From positions 248,001 through 312,000 of the forward strand of contig NZ_JAUFQI010000001.1 in NCBI RefSeq assembly GCF_030409715.1: a stretch of 64,000 bases of DNA, in the 5' to 3' direction. This stretch comes from Reinekea marina. GTDB lineage: Bacteria > Pseudomonadota > Gammaproteobacteria > Pseudomonadales > Natronospirillaceae. A program made the translations under genes and the position numbers. The notes under the pieces are model-generated. The model saw only the letters and a list, made by a program, of their open reading frames with translations, was not told where the DNA came from and made no database searches. Numbering within the stretch: position 1 is the stretch's first letter; each line of letters starts with the position of its first letter. Positions 28,751-38,101 of this stretch are shown here, piece after piece.

Positions 28751-29509
28751 TCACCCCACCAAAAGTGCGTTAATTCGCTCAATTTGATTATCTATTGAGC
28801 GATGAATGCAGCCGGCGCAGTAGTCTGCTCCAAGTGCCGTATAATATCGGCAGCACCCTCCGCGACTGACGAAATACCGGTTATTTTTTTGGCATAATTT
28901 AATAATGCAGGTTTGTGGGTTCGCTATCTTAGACCCGTTAATTTTCTGCATGGCTCTAAACAGATGTATCGCTTGTTCCGATTTATTGTGAAGCTGACCT
29001 GCGGCTAAGCAGGCTGAGGCAATGGCGTCTGCAACGAGTCGCCATTGCGCGCCAATACTTAACCGCATGGCGTTGCGCTGTTTATGTATTAACGGCTCTA
29101 CGAACTGACCAACGGTGCAATATAAATGTTCAGCCAATGGCCTCACAGTCGTCGTTTGAGCACAAACACAAGGTTCATTAAAATGAAGTGTGGGTAAGCG
29201 ACTTTGTGCCTGGAAACCACTTTCACCATTTAATCCAAGCTGTACATCTTCAACGCTAATGTTCAATTGTAAGTTTTCAGACAGCGTAGCTTCAACGAGA
29301 ACGGAAGCCAGTTGATAAGTTAACAACTGTACGCTAAAGCTAGCCTGGCCCTTTTTATCCAAGCCAGGGTACGTCTTGGCGAAGGTTAGGTACAGCTGAT
29401 CAAGTACATCGCTATCATCGTCTATTAAGGTTGACCAACTCACTTTCATCGCCTTTGAATCGGCTGTTGGCAATAACGAAGTGAAGCGTTGTATATTTAC
29501 CTTCTGCAT
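28751..29509 (-). CDS. FhuF-like siderophore-iron reductase
   Basis: The 252-residue cytoplasmic protein ends with the [2Fe-2S] signature of FhuF-type ferric reductases: GGCCRYY, ten residues, then CAGC, that is C-C-x10-C-x2-C. The central part has the weakly conserved EPLIHKQR...SIGAQWRLVADAIASA seen in the family. It is the last gene of the siderophore ABC operon, 13 bp after the binding protein, and would free iron from the imported chelate by reduction. Two extra Cys (CVCAQ) near residue 115 are not part of the known cluster. Confidence 0.85.
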   Translation of the reverse strand: MQKVNIQRFTSLLPTADSKAMKVSWSTLIDDDSDVLDQLYLTFAKTYPGLDKKGQASFSVQLLTYQLASVLVEATLSENLQLNISVEDVQLGLNGESGFQAQSRLPTLHFNEPCVCAQTTTVRPLAEHLYCTVGQFVEPLIHKQRNAMRLSIGAQWRLVADAIASACLAAGQLHNKSEQAIHLFRAMQKINGSKIANPQTCIIKLCQKNNRYFVSRGGCCRYYTALGADYCAGCIHRSIDNQIERINALLVG

Positions 29510-29522
29510 CTAACTTTCTCAA

Positions 29523-30512
29523 TTAATAAGATGAACGCGAAGATGGTACGACTGTTTTAGGGTCACCATCGATTGCCAGCTCTAGCTCGGGCAGTAAATT
29601 ATCGAGCAAATACTCCAAACTGAGTGGGCTCATAAAAGAAAATGCACCGCCCACTAATTCGCCTAAAAACACTTCTCGACCTTCTTTGTAAAAAGGCATG
29701 TGCTTTCGCAATGGCAGTGCATCTACATCGGTCAAAGCGTCTGAGGCAGATAACCACAGCAACGCATCAACGTTTAGCAAATCGAGTTTTTCTTCACTGA
29801 AAGATGCATAGAAAGACTCACCGGCTAACTCATCGTATTGAGGTGGAATTACAAAGCCGAGCTGCTGTAATAGTTGGCTTCTTAAATCATGCGTAGCGTA
29901 CACACCCGGTTGGCCTGAATAGTAAAATGCAACAGCCGCTGATTTACCGGTGAAGTTTGTATGGCTTTGTGCTTCTCGCTCAATGCGTGATTCTATTCTA
30001 TCGACGATTTTATTGGCTTGTTCAAACTTGCCTAATGCTAAGCCAATACTTCGGGTTCTTTCTTGCCACGGCATTCCCCATTCGACGTAGTCTCCGGACT
30101 GCGGTAATGTCGGGGCAATTTTGGATAATTTATTATAATCTTCTTGAGTCATTCCCGATGAAATTCCGACTATTAAATCGGGGTTCAGGGCTGCAATGGC
30201 TTCAAAGTCGAGGGCATCTCTTCCTAGCACTAACGGTTTAGCATCACCGAGTTCATCACTAGCCCATGGCCACGTAGCAAATGGTTTATCGCCAAACCAG
30301 TCTCTAACGGCAATTGGTTGAACGCCCAGCGCTAAGATGTCGTCTTGATCACTGTAGCCAATAGACACCACTCGTTTTGGCGGCTCTTGTAGCGTTAAAG
30401 AGCCAAACTTATGGTCAATAGTTACTGGGAAATCGCCAGCGTTTACCAAGGTACTGTATAAAGTGACCACCAGCGTTACTGTGGCCATCACCGTTAATCG
30501 TGAAAAGTTCAT
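29523..30512 (-). CDS. periplasmic iron-siderophore binding protein
   Basis: The 329-residue protein has a signal peptide (cleavage after TLVNA) and a class III periplasmic binding fold, with the typical opening PKRVVSIGYSDQDDILALGVQPIAVRDWFG and the central ALNPDLIVGISSGM. It would capture a ferric siderophore and pass it to the two downstream-named permeases. The operon order is ATPase, permease, permease, binding protein, reductase. The siderophore type cannot be told; no TonB-dependent receptor is in the window. Confidence 0.88.
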   Translation of the reverse strand: MNFSRLTVMATVTLVVTLYSTLVNAGDFPVTIDHKFGSLTLQEPPKRVVSIGYSDQDDILALGVQPIAVRDWFGDKPFATWPWASDELGDAKPLVLGRDALDFEAIAALNPDLIVGISSGMTQEDYNKLSKIAPTLPQSGDYVEWGMPWQERTRSIGLALGKFEQANKIVDRIESRIEREAQSHTNFTGKSAAVAFYYSGQPGVYATHDLRSQLLQQLGFVIPPQYDELAGESFYASFSEEKLDLLNVDALLWLSASDALTDVDALPLRKHMPFYKEGREVFLGELVGGAFSFMSPLSLEYLLDNLLPELELAIDGDPKTVVPSSRSSY

Positions 30513-30521
30513 GGTTGTTCC

Positions 30522-31553
30522 TTAAGGTTTTTTGGGGTTGGTAAAAAGTAAAATAAGCAGTAGCGGGGCGCCTGCTAACGTTGAAACAATTCCAGCGGGT
30601 ATTTGCACCGGAGCCCACAAAGTTCGACCTAGTAGATCAGCACCTGAAACCAACAACGCCCCCACAAACATGCTGAGAATGAGTTGATGACGAGGAGAGC
30701 CTAGTGTTAATTTCCGTGCGATGTGCGGTGCAATCAGGCCAATAAATCCAATTGGGCCAACCACCGCTGTGGCAATAGCCGCGGCTAAAACGGCCACCAG
30801 CAATTGCAATGAATGAATTGCTTTAAGTGGCACACCTAAACTTTGTGCCAACTCATTTCCCAGCTGCTGTGCTTTTAGAAAATGAGCCAGTATCCAAGCA
30901 CTGGGTAAAATGAGTAAAGTGCTGATACACAACAAACTGACATCAGAAGCGCTTACTCGATGCAAACTACCGCTGAGCCAAGACAAGGCCGTCATGACAT
31001 TTTCTAATTGGCCGTAAGTTAAAAAAGTAGAGGTGAGAGCTGTTATAAAAAGGGAAAGGCCCACTCCCGTCAGAATAAACACTAGAGGCGAGGCCGATTG
31101 ATTTTTACGCGCGGTTAAGGTGTAAATGAGAAAGGCTGCCAAACAAGCACCAGACATTGCCGCCCATACACGATTCCCCGCTAACTCTTGAGGGTACAGA
31201 ACAACAAACAATACTACCGCAAGCGCGGCGCCTTGAGAGACACCAATCAAAGATGGGTCGGCTAATGGGTTGCGCGTTAGTCCTTGCAATAAAAAGCCAG
31301 AACTCGCGAAAAGAGCGCCAACAAATAGCGCACTGGCGAGCCTAGGTAAGCGAAACTCCCACAGCATTAATGTTGAGCTCGATTGCGAATGAGGGTCCAA
31401 TAAGCCCTGCCATACTTCTTCTAAGCTTAACTTGTAACTGCCAGCCAATGTCGAGCCAATGGCCACTAGTATTAATGCGATCAACAATGCGCTGTAGATA
31501 TGCTTATAAGATGGTTGGCTTGAGATAATTTTAGTGAAGGTACTTTGTATCAT
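30522..31553 (-). CDS. iron-siderophore ABC transporter permease (FecCD family)
   Basis: A 343-residue FecCD permease with about nine to ten membrane segments. Conserved signatures are EFRLPRLASALFVGALFASSGFLLQGLTRNPLADPSLIG and, near the C-terminus, GPIGFIGLIAPHIARKL, the ATPase-contact loop. Its start overlaps the stop of the preceding permease by four bases, so the pair is translated together as the heterodimeric channel. Confidence 0.92.
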   Translation of the reverse strand: MIQSTFTKIISSQPSYKHIYSALLIALILVAIGSTLAGSYKLSLEEVWQGLLDPHSQSSSTLMLWEFRLPRLASALFVGALFASSGFLLQGLTRNPLADPSLIGVSQGAALAVVLFVVLYPQELAGNRVWAAMSGACLAAFLIYTLTARKNQSASPLVFILTGVGLSLFITALTSTFLTYGQLENVMTALSWLSGSLHRVSASDVSLLCISTLLILPSAWILAHFLKAQQLGNELAQSLGVPLKAIHSLQLLVAVLAAAIATAVVGPIGFIGLIAPHIARKLTLGSPRHQLILSMFVGALLVSGADLLGRTLWAPVQIPAGIVSTLAGAPLLLILLFTNPKKP

Positions 31554-32587
31554 CTAAGACCTCGACCAAAATTTTGGCGAACCAAGTAAATAAACAGTGG
31601 CGATCCAATTAGTACGGTTAACAGGCCTGTTGATAATTCGCGAGGAGCAATCATTGTTCGGGCTAAGCAATCAACGCCAATCAAATAAGTGGCACCAAGT
31701 ACCGCTGAAAATGGCAGAACCCATCGATAATCAGCACCGATTAGCATTTTAACCACATGCGGAATGACCAGCCCAACAAAACCTAATGGCCCAGCTACAG
31801 CAACCGCCGCAGCAGATAGCAAAATCAAACAAACGACAATCAAGGCTTTTCGCCTCGGTAAATGAGCCCCCATTGCTTGAGCGGTTTGCTCACCTAGCAG
31901 CAGCAAGGTAAAAACACGTGATTGCGATAAGATTCCAACCAGTGCGAGGCACCATAACGGCACCACCCAGTAGAAAGCTGGCCATGCATTGCCCGCTAAG
32001 CTGCCCACTAGCCAAACGCGCAACTCATTAAAGCTTTGATCATTAAATAATTGCAGCAGAGTTATGGCCGCCGTGAGCATGGCCGAAACGATAGCACCGC
32101 TGAGGATAAGCGCCAGCGGCGAAGCCCCTCCTGGCAATTTTCTAGCTATCCCCCAAACACATACACCCGACACACTTGCGCCTACCGCCGCTACAAGTGG
32201 AATGAAGGCCACCGCAAACCACTGCAATACACTGACAAACGCGAGCACAAAAAAAGATGCTCCTGATAAAATCGACAATAGACCAGGGTCGGCTAAGGGG
32301 TTTCGAGTCAGTGCTTGTAAACCAGCCCCCGCCAAAGCCAAACCGGAGCCAGCAACAATAGCGGCCACCAATCTTGGCACTCTAAGCTCCATAATAATGA
32401 TATGGTTTAAGTTTGAATCGTTGAACGAGAAAAACGCGGACATCACTTCAGTAATTGAGACCGTTCGGGCACCCAAGGTAATGTGCAGAACGGATATACC
32501 GATAAGAGCGAGCATGCTAAGTACAAAGCCAACATTACGCCTTAAATTGATTCTATAAGCAGAAGCTACTGGCAAAGAAGTTGTCAT
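31550..32587 (-). CDS. iron-siderophore ABC transporter permease (FecCD family)
   Basis: A 345-residue FecCD permease, paralogous to the one that follows. It shows ELRVPRLVAAIVAGSGLALAGAGLQALTRNPLADPGLL and the coupling helix GPLGFVGLVIPHVVKMLIG. It overlaps the ATPase gene by four bases on one side and the second permease by four on the other. Together with that permease it should form the inner-membrane pore for a ferric siderophore. Confidence 0.92.
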   Translation of the reverse strand: MTTSLPVASAYRINLRRNVGFVLSMLALIGISVLHITLGARTVSITEVMSAFFSFNDSNLNHIIIMELRVPRLVAAIVAGSGLALAGAGLQALTRNPLADPGLLSILSGASFFVLAFVSVLQWFAVAFIPLVAAVGASVSGVCVWGIARKLPGGASPLALILSGAIVSAMLTAAITLLQLFNDQSFNELRVWLVGSLAGNAWPAFYWVVPLWCLALVGILSQSRVFTLLLLGEQTAQAMGAHLPRRKALIVVCLILLSAAAVAVAGPLGFVGLVIPHVVKMLIGADYRWVLPFSAVLGATYLIGVDCLARTMIAPRELSTGLLTVLIGSPLFIYLVRQNFGRGLR

Positions 32588-33399
32588 GACCCTACCAACG
32601 CCAGCTCAGCAGAGTGCGATTTAATGTTAGGAATACAGAAAGGCTTTCCAGAATGAGCGTCGGTAACAACCTGTGCCACTAAATCAAACACCCGGCTCAA
32701 GTTAGCCTCTGTAAAAACGTGTTGAACGCATCCTTGTGCTTGCACTTGACCCTCTTTCATCATTACAAGTTTATCGGCGAACGCCGCTGCCAAATTGAGC
32801 TCATGCATGACTATGCCGATGGCGTATTGCTTGTTTTTTGCTAGCTGTTGTAACAGTTGTAATAATTCAACTTGAACTTTTAAATCTAGATAAGAGGTAG
32901 GCTCGTCTAACAGCAGAACATCCGTTTCTTGAGCCAACACCATGGCGATCCAGCATCTTTGACGTTGCCCACCCGACAACTGATCTATCGGGCTATTCGC
33001 AAATTCACTGACTTGCGCCAAATTCATAGCGTCTTCTATGCAATAAGCGTCTTTTTTATTGCCACTCAACAAACCCTGGTAGGGGAAACGCCCCAGACTA
33101 ACGAGCTCCTTAACAGTGAGTTCTTCTGGCGCAAGTGGATGCTGAGGCAATACCCCTAGTTGCTGTGCCAGTTGTTTGGTTGGCCATTCTTTAATGCGCT
33201 TACTATTAAGCAGCACCGAACCGCAAGACAAAGCCAGTCTGTTAGACAAGGCTTTAAGCAACGTAGACTTACCGCAACCATTAGGTCCGATTAGGATAGT
33301 CAGTTCACCTGAGTTAAGTTGTAAATCAACATTTTTTAGTATCGGCAACGTATAACCAGCACTTATATGGCGGCATTCTAGAGGGGCAGTAAAATTCAT
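32584..33399 (-). CDS. iron-siderophore ABC transporter ATP-binding protein
   Basis: This 271-residue ATPase has Walker A GPNGCGKST, signature LSGGQRQR, Walker B VLLLDEPTSYLD and the switch His (VMHELN). It is the FecE/FhuC type that powers siderophore uptake. It is the first gene of the five-gene minus-strand operon; a Fur box lies about 30-50 bp upstream of its ATG, so iron repression is expected. Confidence 0.93.
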   Translation of the reverse strand: MNFTAPLECRHISAGYTLPILKNVDLQLNSGELTILIGPNGCGKSTLLKALSNRLALSCGSVLLNSKRIKEWPTKQLAQQLGVLPQHPLAPEELTVKELVSLGRFPYQGLLSGNKKDAYCIEDAMNLAQVSEFANSPIDQLSGGQRQRCWIAMVLAQETDVLLLDEPTSYLDLKVQVELLQLLQQLAKNKQYAIGIVMHELNLAAAFADKLVMMKEGQVQAQGCVQHVFTEANLSRVFDLVAQVVTDAHSGKPFCIPNIKSHSAELALVGS

Positions 33400-33429
33400 C
33401 TGTGCTCATCAATTTAGATTCAAACAGAT

Positions 33430-33448
33430 AGTAATGAGAACCATTATC
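33430..33448 (-). promoter_or_regulatory. Fur box of the siderophore operon
   Basis: AGTAATGAGAACCATTATC matches the 19-bp Fur consensus at about 15 of 19 positions and sits directly before the ATPase gene, in the gap divergent with the SahR-like gene. Confidence 0.8.
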
Positions 33449-33496
33449 AAATGCAAATAAAAACCATCAACTTTTCGTAACGACATTAAACCAAAT

Positions 33497-33520
33497 CTAT
33501 ATCAAAATATATTGATATAG
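33497..33520 (+). promoter_or_regulatory. SahR-type operator
   Basis: Perfect 9-bp arms CTATATCAA and TTGATATAG flank a 6-bp AT spacer, 40 bp before the preferred start of the ArsR-family gene. The ATATCA/TGATAT core resembles sites described for SahR regulators of the S-adenosylhomocysteine cycle, so autoregulation and control of metK/ahcY are likely. Confidence 0.75.
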
Positions 33521-33559
33521 TTCTTGCAATTATTCAATGCGCTGCTATCGTTCCCCGTT

Positions 33560-34492
33560 ATGAACATAAATGACATTTCAGGCTTCTTTAAAGCCATTTC
33601 AGACCCTACTCGTCTGGCTATATTGCAGATTCTTGGTTCAGGCGCATACGGCGTACTGGAACTGTGCGACATGCTCGATGTGAAACAATCGGGAATGAGC
33701 CATCACTTAAAAGTGCTCAGTACGGCCGGCTGGGTAGAAAAAAGACGTGAAGGCAATACCATTTTTTATCGTCGAGCGTTGGGAGATGCACTGAGCATAC
33801 AACAGCAAATATTTCGTGAGCTCGATCTACATCCAATTGACGAAGCCGTGCGTATACAACAACAGCAAATCCGATCTGAGCGTTTAAATTCTGCTCGGCG
33901 GTTTTTTGTTGAACATGTTGATGAGTTCGAATTGCATCAAGAACGCATCGTTTTATTTGAACATTACGGTCCTGAAGCCTTGCAATTGTTAGACAGCTTA
34001 GACCGACCCAAACAACAAAATGTATTAGAAGTAGGCCCCGGCAAAGGCGAGTTTTTACGCGCCTTGGCTGAACGTTTTGATGACGTCACGGGCATCGATA
34101 TTTCTCCCGTAATGCTTGATCAAGCAAAAGCTCAAGTGGGCGAATATAACAACGTGAAATTTATAGAAGGTAGTACCGAGTTTTTGGCCGAGCAAAACCA
34201 ACAATTCGATATCATCATCTACAATATGGTTCTGCACCACGTACCCACACCTGAAGGCGAGATAGCGCAATGTGCGCAACTGTTGCGGCCAGGTGGTTTG
34301 CTCATCGTGACCGATCTGTGCCACCACGATCAAGAGTGGGCAAGAGAACAGTGTGGGGATCAATGGCTGGGATTTGAACCAGAAGAATTACACCAGTGGG
34401 CCAATAAACATGGATTCGCCCACAATCAAAGCCGATTTTTAGCCTTGCGTAACGGGTTTCAAGTGCAAACCCAAGTGTATAGCAACGCATAA
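33560..34492 (+). CDS. sahR: ArsR-family regulator fused to SAM-dependent methyltransferase domain (SahR-like)
   Basis: With the ATG at 33560 the protein has 310 residues; a TTG at 33524 also opens the frame but would begin only four bases after the operator. Residues 1-90 form an ArsR winged helix (FFKAISDPTRLAILQIL, recognition helix VKQSGMSHHLKVL). Residues about 130-270 form a class I methyltransferase fold with VLEVGPGKGEFL and DIIIYNMVLHH. In this family the methyltransferase-like domain probably acts as the SAH or SAM sensor. It is followed closely by metK, then ahcY and metF, which fits a regulator of methyl-cycle genes. Binding of SAH is inferred from the family. Confidence 0.82.
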   Translation: MNINDISGFFKAISDPTRLAILQILGSGAYGVLELCDMLDVKQSGMSHHLKVLSTAGWVEKRREGNTIFYRRALGDALSIQQQIFRELDLHPIDEAVRIQQQQIRSERLNSARRFFVEHVDEFELHQERIVLFEHYGPEALQLLDSLDRPKQQNVLEVGPGKGEFLRALAERFDDVTGIDISPVMLDQAKAQVGEYNNVKFIEGSTEFLAEQNQQFDIIIYNMVLHHVPTPEGEIAQCAQLLRPGGLLIVTDLCHHDQEWAREQCGDQWLGFEPEELHQWANKHGFAHNQSRFLALRNGFQVQTQVYSNA

Positions 34493-34517
34493 CAGATTAG
34501 ATAAAGAGGACCCTTAA

Positions 34518-35666
34518 ATGAGCGAATACAGTGTTTTTACTTCTGAAAGTGTTTCAGAAGGCCACCCAGATAAAATGGCCGATCAAATATCCGATGCGGT
34601 ATTAGATGCCATCATCAAAGAAGACCCACATGCACGCGTGGCCGTTGAAACCTTAGTAAAAACCGGCATGGCAATAGTCGCAGGCGAAGTTCGAACCTCA
34701 ACATACGTAGATTTAGAAGACATTGTCCGCGATGTTATTTTAGACATAGGCTATGACAGCTCAGATGTTGGTTTCGATGGTAAATCTTGTGCCGTTTTAA
34801 ACGCCATTGGCAAGCAGTCGAGCGATATCGCCGTGGGTGTAGATGAAGCCGAAGATAAAGACTTAGGCGCCGGCGACCAAGGCTTAATGTTTGGCTACGC
34901 AACGAATGAAACCGACACCCTAATGCCAGCGCCTATTTACTACTCTCACCGATTAGTAGAACAGCAAGCAAAGCTTCGTAAAAACGGCAAGCTTGGCTGG
35001 TTGCGCCCCGATGCAAAATCACAAGTCACCTTACGTTACGAAAACGGCAAGCCAGTTGCTGTCGATGCCGTTGTTCTTTCAACCCAGCACAACCCAGACA
35101 TCAGCCTAGATGATTTGCGCGAAGCCGTGCGTGAAGAAATTATTAAAGAAGTGTTACCGGCCGAGTGGTTACACGCTGATACTCAATACCACATCAACCC
35201 AACGGGGATTTTTGTCATCGGTGGTCCAGTAGGCGATTGTGGCTTAACCGGTCGTAAAATCATCGTCGATACTTACGGCGGCATGGCACGACACGGTGGT
35301 GGTGCATTCTCAGGAAAAGACCCTTCTAAAGTAGACCGTTCAGCGGCTTACGCAGGTCGGTATGTGGCTAAAAATATTGTAGCCGCTGGCCTAGCCGACC
35401 GTTGTGAAATTCAAGTGTCTTACGCAATTGGTGTGGCAGAGCCAACATCAATTTCAATCAATACGTTCGGCACCCATAAGATTTCAGAGCAAGCCATCGC
35501 ACAACTTGTTCGTGAAAACTTTGATCTGCGCCCACGCGGCATTATTGAAATGCTCGACCTTCGCAAACCAATTTACCAGCCAACCGCGGCTTACGGTCAC
35601 TTTGGTCGTGAAGGCTTTAGCTGGGAGAATTTGGATAAAGTTGAGGTTTTGAAGAGCGCTTTGTAA
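34518..35666 (+). CDS. metK: S-adenosylmethionine synthase
   Basis: The 382-residue enzyme makes S-adenosylmethionine from methionine and ATP. It opens with [20 protein letters not shown] and carries the loop [12 protein letters not shown] and the phosphate-binding [18 protein letters not shown]. Length is standard. AGAGGA precedes the ATG, and only 25 bp separate it from the SahR-like gene, so the two are probably one transcript under the upstream palindrome. Confidence 0.98.
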   Translation: MSEYSVFTSESVSEGHPDKMADQISDAVLDAIIKEDPHARVAVETLVKTGMAIVAGEVRTSTYVDLEDIVRDVILDIGYDSSDVGFDGKSCAVLNAIGKQSSDIAVGVDEAEDKDLGAGDQGLMFGYATNETDTLMPAPIYYSHRLVEQQAKLRKNGKLGWLRPDAKSQVTLRYENGKPVAVDAVVLSTQHNPDISLDDLREAVREEIIKEVLPAEWLHADTQYHINPTGIFVIGGPVGDCGLTGRKIIVDTYGGMARHGGGAFSGKDPSKVDRSAAYAGRYVAKNIVAAGLADRCEIQVSYAIGVAEPTSISINTFGTHKISEQAIAQLVRENFDLRPRGIIEMLDLRKPIYQPTAAYGHFGREGFSWENLDKVEVLKSAL

Positions 35667-35676
35667 GTGTTAGAAA

Positions 35677-35875
35677 AAGCTGCAAATTTTTAGCTGCTAG
35701 CTGCTAGCTGCTAGTAAGTTCAAAAGAAAGGGTTTGCGGTAAACCGTTCGTATCAGATGCTTGCTGGGCGAGGGTGTAAATTTAAAAGTGAATGACTGTT
35801 TGAGCGTAGCGAGTTGTTATGAACGGCTTAGATCTATACCGGAGCGCAGAGCAAGCATCGTGGCACTGTAGGAAG
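35677..35875 (+). repeat. intergenic repeat copy A
   Basis: First full copy of a roughly 195-bp non-coding repeat between metK and ahcY. It starts with AAGCTGCAA and a 7-bp tandem (CTGCTAG three times, 35694-35714), passes through AAGTTCAAAAGAA, and ends near GGCACTGTAGGAAG. Inner 10-bp arms GATGCTTGCT and AGCAAGCATC, about 85 bp apart, can pair. Confidence 0.85.
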
Positions 35876-35965
35876 AGGAGCTGCAAGCTGCAAGTAAGTT
35901 CAAAAGAATGAGCTTGTGGTAAACCGTTCGTATCAGATGCTTGCTGGCGAGCATCGTGGCTTTGA
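35876..35965 (+). repeat. intergenic repeat copy B (internally deleted)
   Basis: Starts with AGCTGCAAG twice, continues as copy A to TCAGATGCTTGCTGG, then jumps to CGAGCATCGTGGC, so the middle of about 85 bp is missing. The stretch up to 36082 is a short AT-rich leader before ahcY. Confidence 0.75.
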
Positions 35966-36082
35966 GTATAGGTATGCTGCAAATTGGTTGTACCTAGCAG
36001 CTTGAAGCTTGAAACAGAATTTTAAAAAATGGCTGGATCAGATCGTCCTGATGCACCTACTGAAAATAGAGGATTACAACAT

Positions 36083-37465
36083 ATGTCAACATTTACCGAT
36101 TATAAAGTGGCCGATATTTCTTTAGCTGATTGGGGCCGAAAAGAAATCGCCATTGCCGAAAGTGAAATGCCAGCCCTGATGGCCCTGCGAAAAAAGTACC
36201 GTGCAGAGCAACCTTTAGCGGGTGCAAAAATTATGGGTTGTATCCACATGACAATCCAAACTGCAGTATTAATTGAAACCCTTATAGACCTCGGTGCCGA
36301 TGTTCGTTGGTCTTCTTGTAATATTTTCTCAACGCAAGATCATGCAGCCGCCGCCATTGCTGCAGCCAACATTCCAGTATTTGCTTGGAAAGGCGAAACC
36401 GAAGAAGAATTTTTGTGGTGCATTGAACAAACCATACTGGCTGAAAAAGATGGTACCGATGTTTGGGATGCCAACATCATATTAGACGATGGCGGCGACT
36501 TAACTGAAATGGTGCACAACAAATACCCACAGTTGTTAGATAACATACACGGCATTTCAGAAGAAACCACCACCGGTGTTCACCGTTTGTTGGAAATGTT
36601 AGAAAAAGGTGAACTTAAAGTTCCCGCCATTAACGTCAACGATGCCGTCACAAAATCTAAAAACGACAACAAATACGGTTGCCGTCACTCACTAAACGAT
36701 GCCATAAAACGCGGTACCGATCACCTACTGGCCGGTAAAAAAGCCTTAGTAATTGGCTACGGCGACGTAGGTAAAGGTTCCGCCGCCTCTTTGCGTCAAG
36801 AAGGCATGATTGTAAAAGTTACAGAAATTGATCCAATCTGTGCCATGCAAGCCTGCATGGACGGCTTCGAAGTGGTTTCACCGTACAACAACGGTCAAAA
36901 CGACGGAACAGCAAGCAGTATCAACACCCAACTGTTAGAAAATACCGACCTTATAGTCACTACAACAGGTAACACAAATGTCTGTGACAAGCACATGCTC
37001 GCCGCCGTTAAAAAAGGTGCAGTAGTGTGCAACATCGGTCACTTCGACAACGAAATCGATACCGCATTCATGCGCAAAAACTGGACCTGGGAAGAAGTTA
37101 AACCACAAGTTCATCAAGTGTATCGAAGTGACGCCAAAGACGACTTCATCATCTTGTTGTCTGAAGGGCGACTCGTAAACCTAGGCAACGCCACCGGCCA
37201 CCCTAGCCGAATCATGGATGGCTCATTTGCCAACCAAGTACTGGCTCAGATGTATTTGTATGAGCAAAAATTTGCCGACTTACCCGCTGAAGAAAAAGCA
37301 AAAAATTTGTACGTTAAAATTTTGCCAAAGAAATTAGATGAAGAAGTTGCAGCGGAAATGGTTAAAGGATTTGGAGGCGTTATAACCACGCTAACCGCCG
37401 ATCAGGCGAGCTACATTAACGTGCCCGTTGATGGTCCATTTAAGCCTGATGATTATAAGTATTAG
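36083..37465 (+). CDS. ahcY: S-adenosylhomocysteine hydrolase
   Basis: The enzyme splits S-adenosylhomocysteine into adenosine and homocysteine, removing the product inhibitor of methyltransferases. I use the ATG at 36083 (460 residues), which has AGAGGA upstream and begins [22 protein letters not shown] like known enzymes; the frame opens 54 bp earlier. Visible signatures are ARWSS-like [21 protein letters not shown], the NAD-binding [17 protein letters not shown] and the C-terminal KPDDYKY. It is flanked on both sides by the non-coding repeats, which separate it from metK and metF. Confidence 0.97.
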   Translation: MSTFTDYKVADISLADWGRKEIAIAESEMPALMALRKKYRAEQPLAGAKIMGCIHMTIQTAVLIETLIDLGADVRWSSCNIFSTQDHAAAAIAAANIPVFAWKGETEEEFLWCIEQTILAEKDGTDVWDANIILDDGGDLTEMVHNKYPQLLDNIHGISEETTTGVHRLLEMLEKGELKVPAINVNDAVTKSKNDNKYGCRHSLNDAIKRGTDHLLAGKKALVIGYGDVGKGSAASLRQEGMIVKVTEIDPICAMQACMDGFEVVSPYNNGQNDGTASSINTQLLENTDLIVTTTGNTNVCDKHMLAAVKKGAVVCNIGHFDNEIDTAFMRKNWTWEEVKPQVHQVYRSDAKDDFIILLSEGRLVNLGNATGHPSRIMDGSFANQVLAQMYLYEQKFADLPAEEKAKNLYVKILPKKLDEEVAAEMVKGFGGVITTLTADQASYINVPVDGPFKPDDYKY

Positions 37466-37468
37466 GGG

Positions 37469-37662
37469 AAGCTGCAAGTTTTTAGCTGCTAGCTGCAAGT
37501 AAGTTCAAAAGAAGGTGCTTGTGGTAAACAGTTAGTATCAGATATTTGCTGGGCGAGGGTGTAAATTTAAAAGTGAATGACTGTTTGAGCGTAGCGAGTT
37601 GTTATGAACGGCTTAAATTTATACCGGAGCGCAGAGCAAGTATCGTGGCGCTGTAGGAAGAA
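37469..37662 (+). repeat. intergenic repeat copy C
   Basis: Begins four bases after the ahcY stop. Compared with copy A, the pairing arms have changed together to GATATTTGCT and AGCAAGTATC, keeping a G-C pair replaced by A-T and giving a T-G wobble. Adjacent copy D follows with a 194-bp period. Confidence 0.85.
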
Positions 37663-37853
37663 AAGCTGCAAGTTTTTAGCTGCTAGCTGCTAGTGAGTTC
37701 AAAAGAAGGTGCTTGTGGTAAACAGTTAGTATCAGATGCTTGCTGGGCGAGGGTGTAAATTTAAAAGTGAATGACTGTTTGAGTGTAGCGAGTTGTTATG
37801 AACGGCTTAAATTTATACCGGAGCGCAGGGCAAGCATCGTGGCACGGTTTGGA
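37663..37853 (+). repeat. intergenic repeat copy D
   Basis: A full copy in direct tandem with copy C, with the arms GATGCTTGC and GCAAGCATC restored as in copy A. Confidence 0.85.
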
Positions 37854-37856
37854 AAG

Positions 37857-37896
37857 AAGCTGCAAGTTTTTAGCTGCTAGCTGCTAGCTGCAAGTA
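37857..37896 (+). repeat. partial repeat copy E
   Basis: Only the head of the unit is present: AAGCTGCAAG, five T-rich bases, CTGCTAG tandem, then CTGCAAGTAAG. Confidence 0.7.
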
Positions 37897-37911
37897 AGAG
37901 ATTAAGAGCAG

Positions 37912-38014
37912 TTTTTAGCTGCGAGCTTCGGGTTTATAGACAAGAGACATAGCTTATGAAAAGGGTAGCTCCCACTTTTGAACTTACTCGCAGCTCGAAG
38001 CCCGCAGCTTAAAA
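37912..38014 (+). repeat. long imperfect inverted repeat between ahcY and metF
   Basis: The 21-base arms at 37912-37932 and 37994-38014 pair at 18 positions. Both arms are built from the AGCTGCGAG-like head of the repeat family, in opposite orientations. It may fold as a REP-like hairpin at the end of the ahcY transcript. Confidence 0.7.
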
Positions 38015-38101
38015 CCGTTTTTACATAGTTAGTCAAAATCAAATTACAGCGTTATTTAGATCTTCTTAAGAAGGCGTTAATGCTCTAAAAACCAAAGGAA
38101 A

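Noticed and set aside
32064..32558. Long plus-strand open frame opposite the second permease
   Set aside because: It is antisense to a well-supported FecCD permease gene and has biased, low-complexity composition typical of a shadow frame.
35744..35826. CCGTTC/GAACGG pairing within repeat copy A
   Set aside because: It would form a pseudoknot with the better arms and is not kept in copies C and D.
35667..36082. Possible SAH riboswitch before ahcY, suggested by GGAGCGC in the repeats
   Set aside because: The same sequence recurs in copies after ahcY, and the conserved riboswitch core and pseudoknot cannot be laid out.
37469..37896. CRISPR array
   Set aside because: The units are about 194 bp with no short repeat/spacer pattern, and no cas gene is present.
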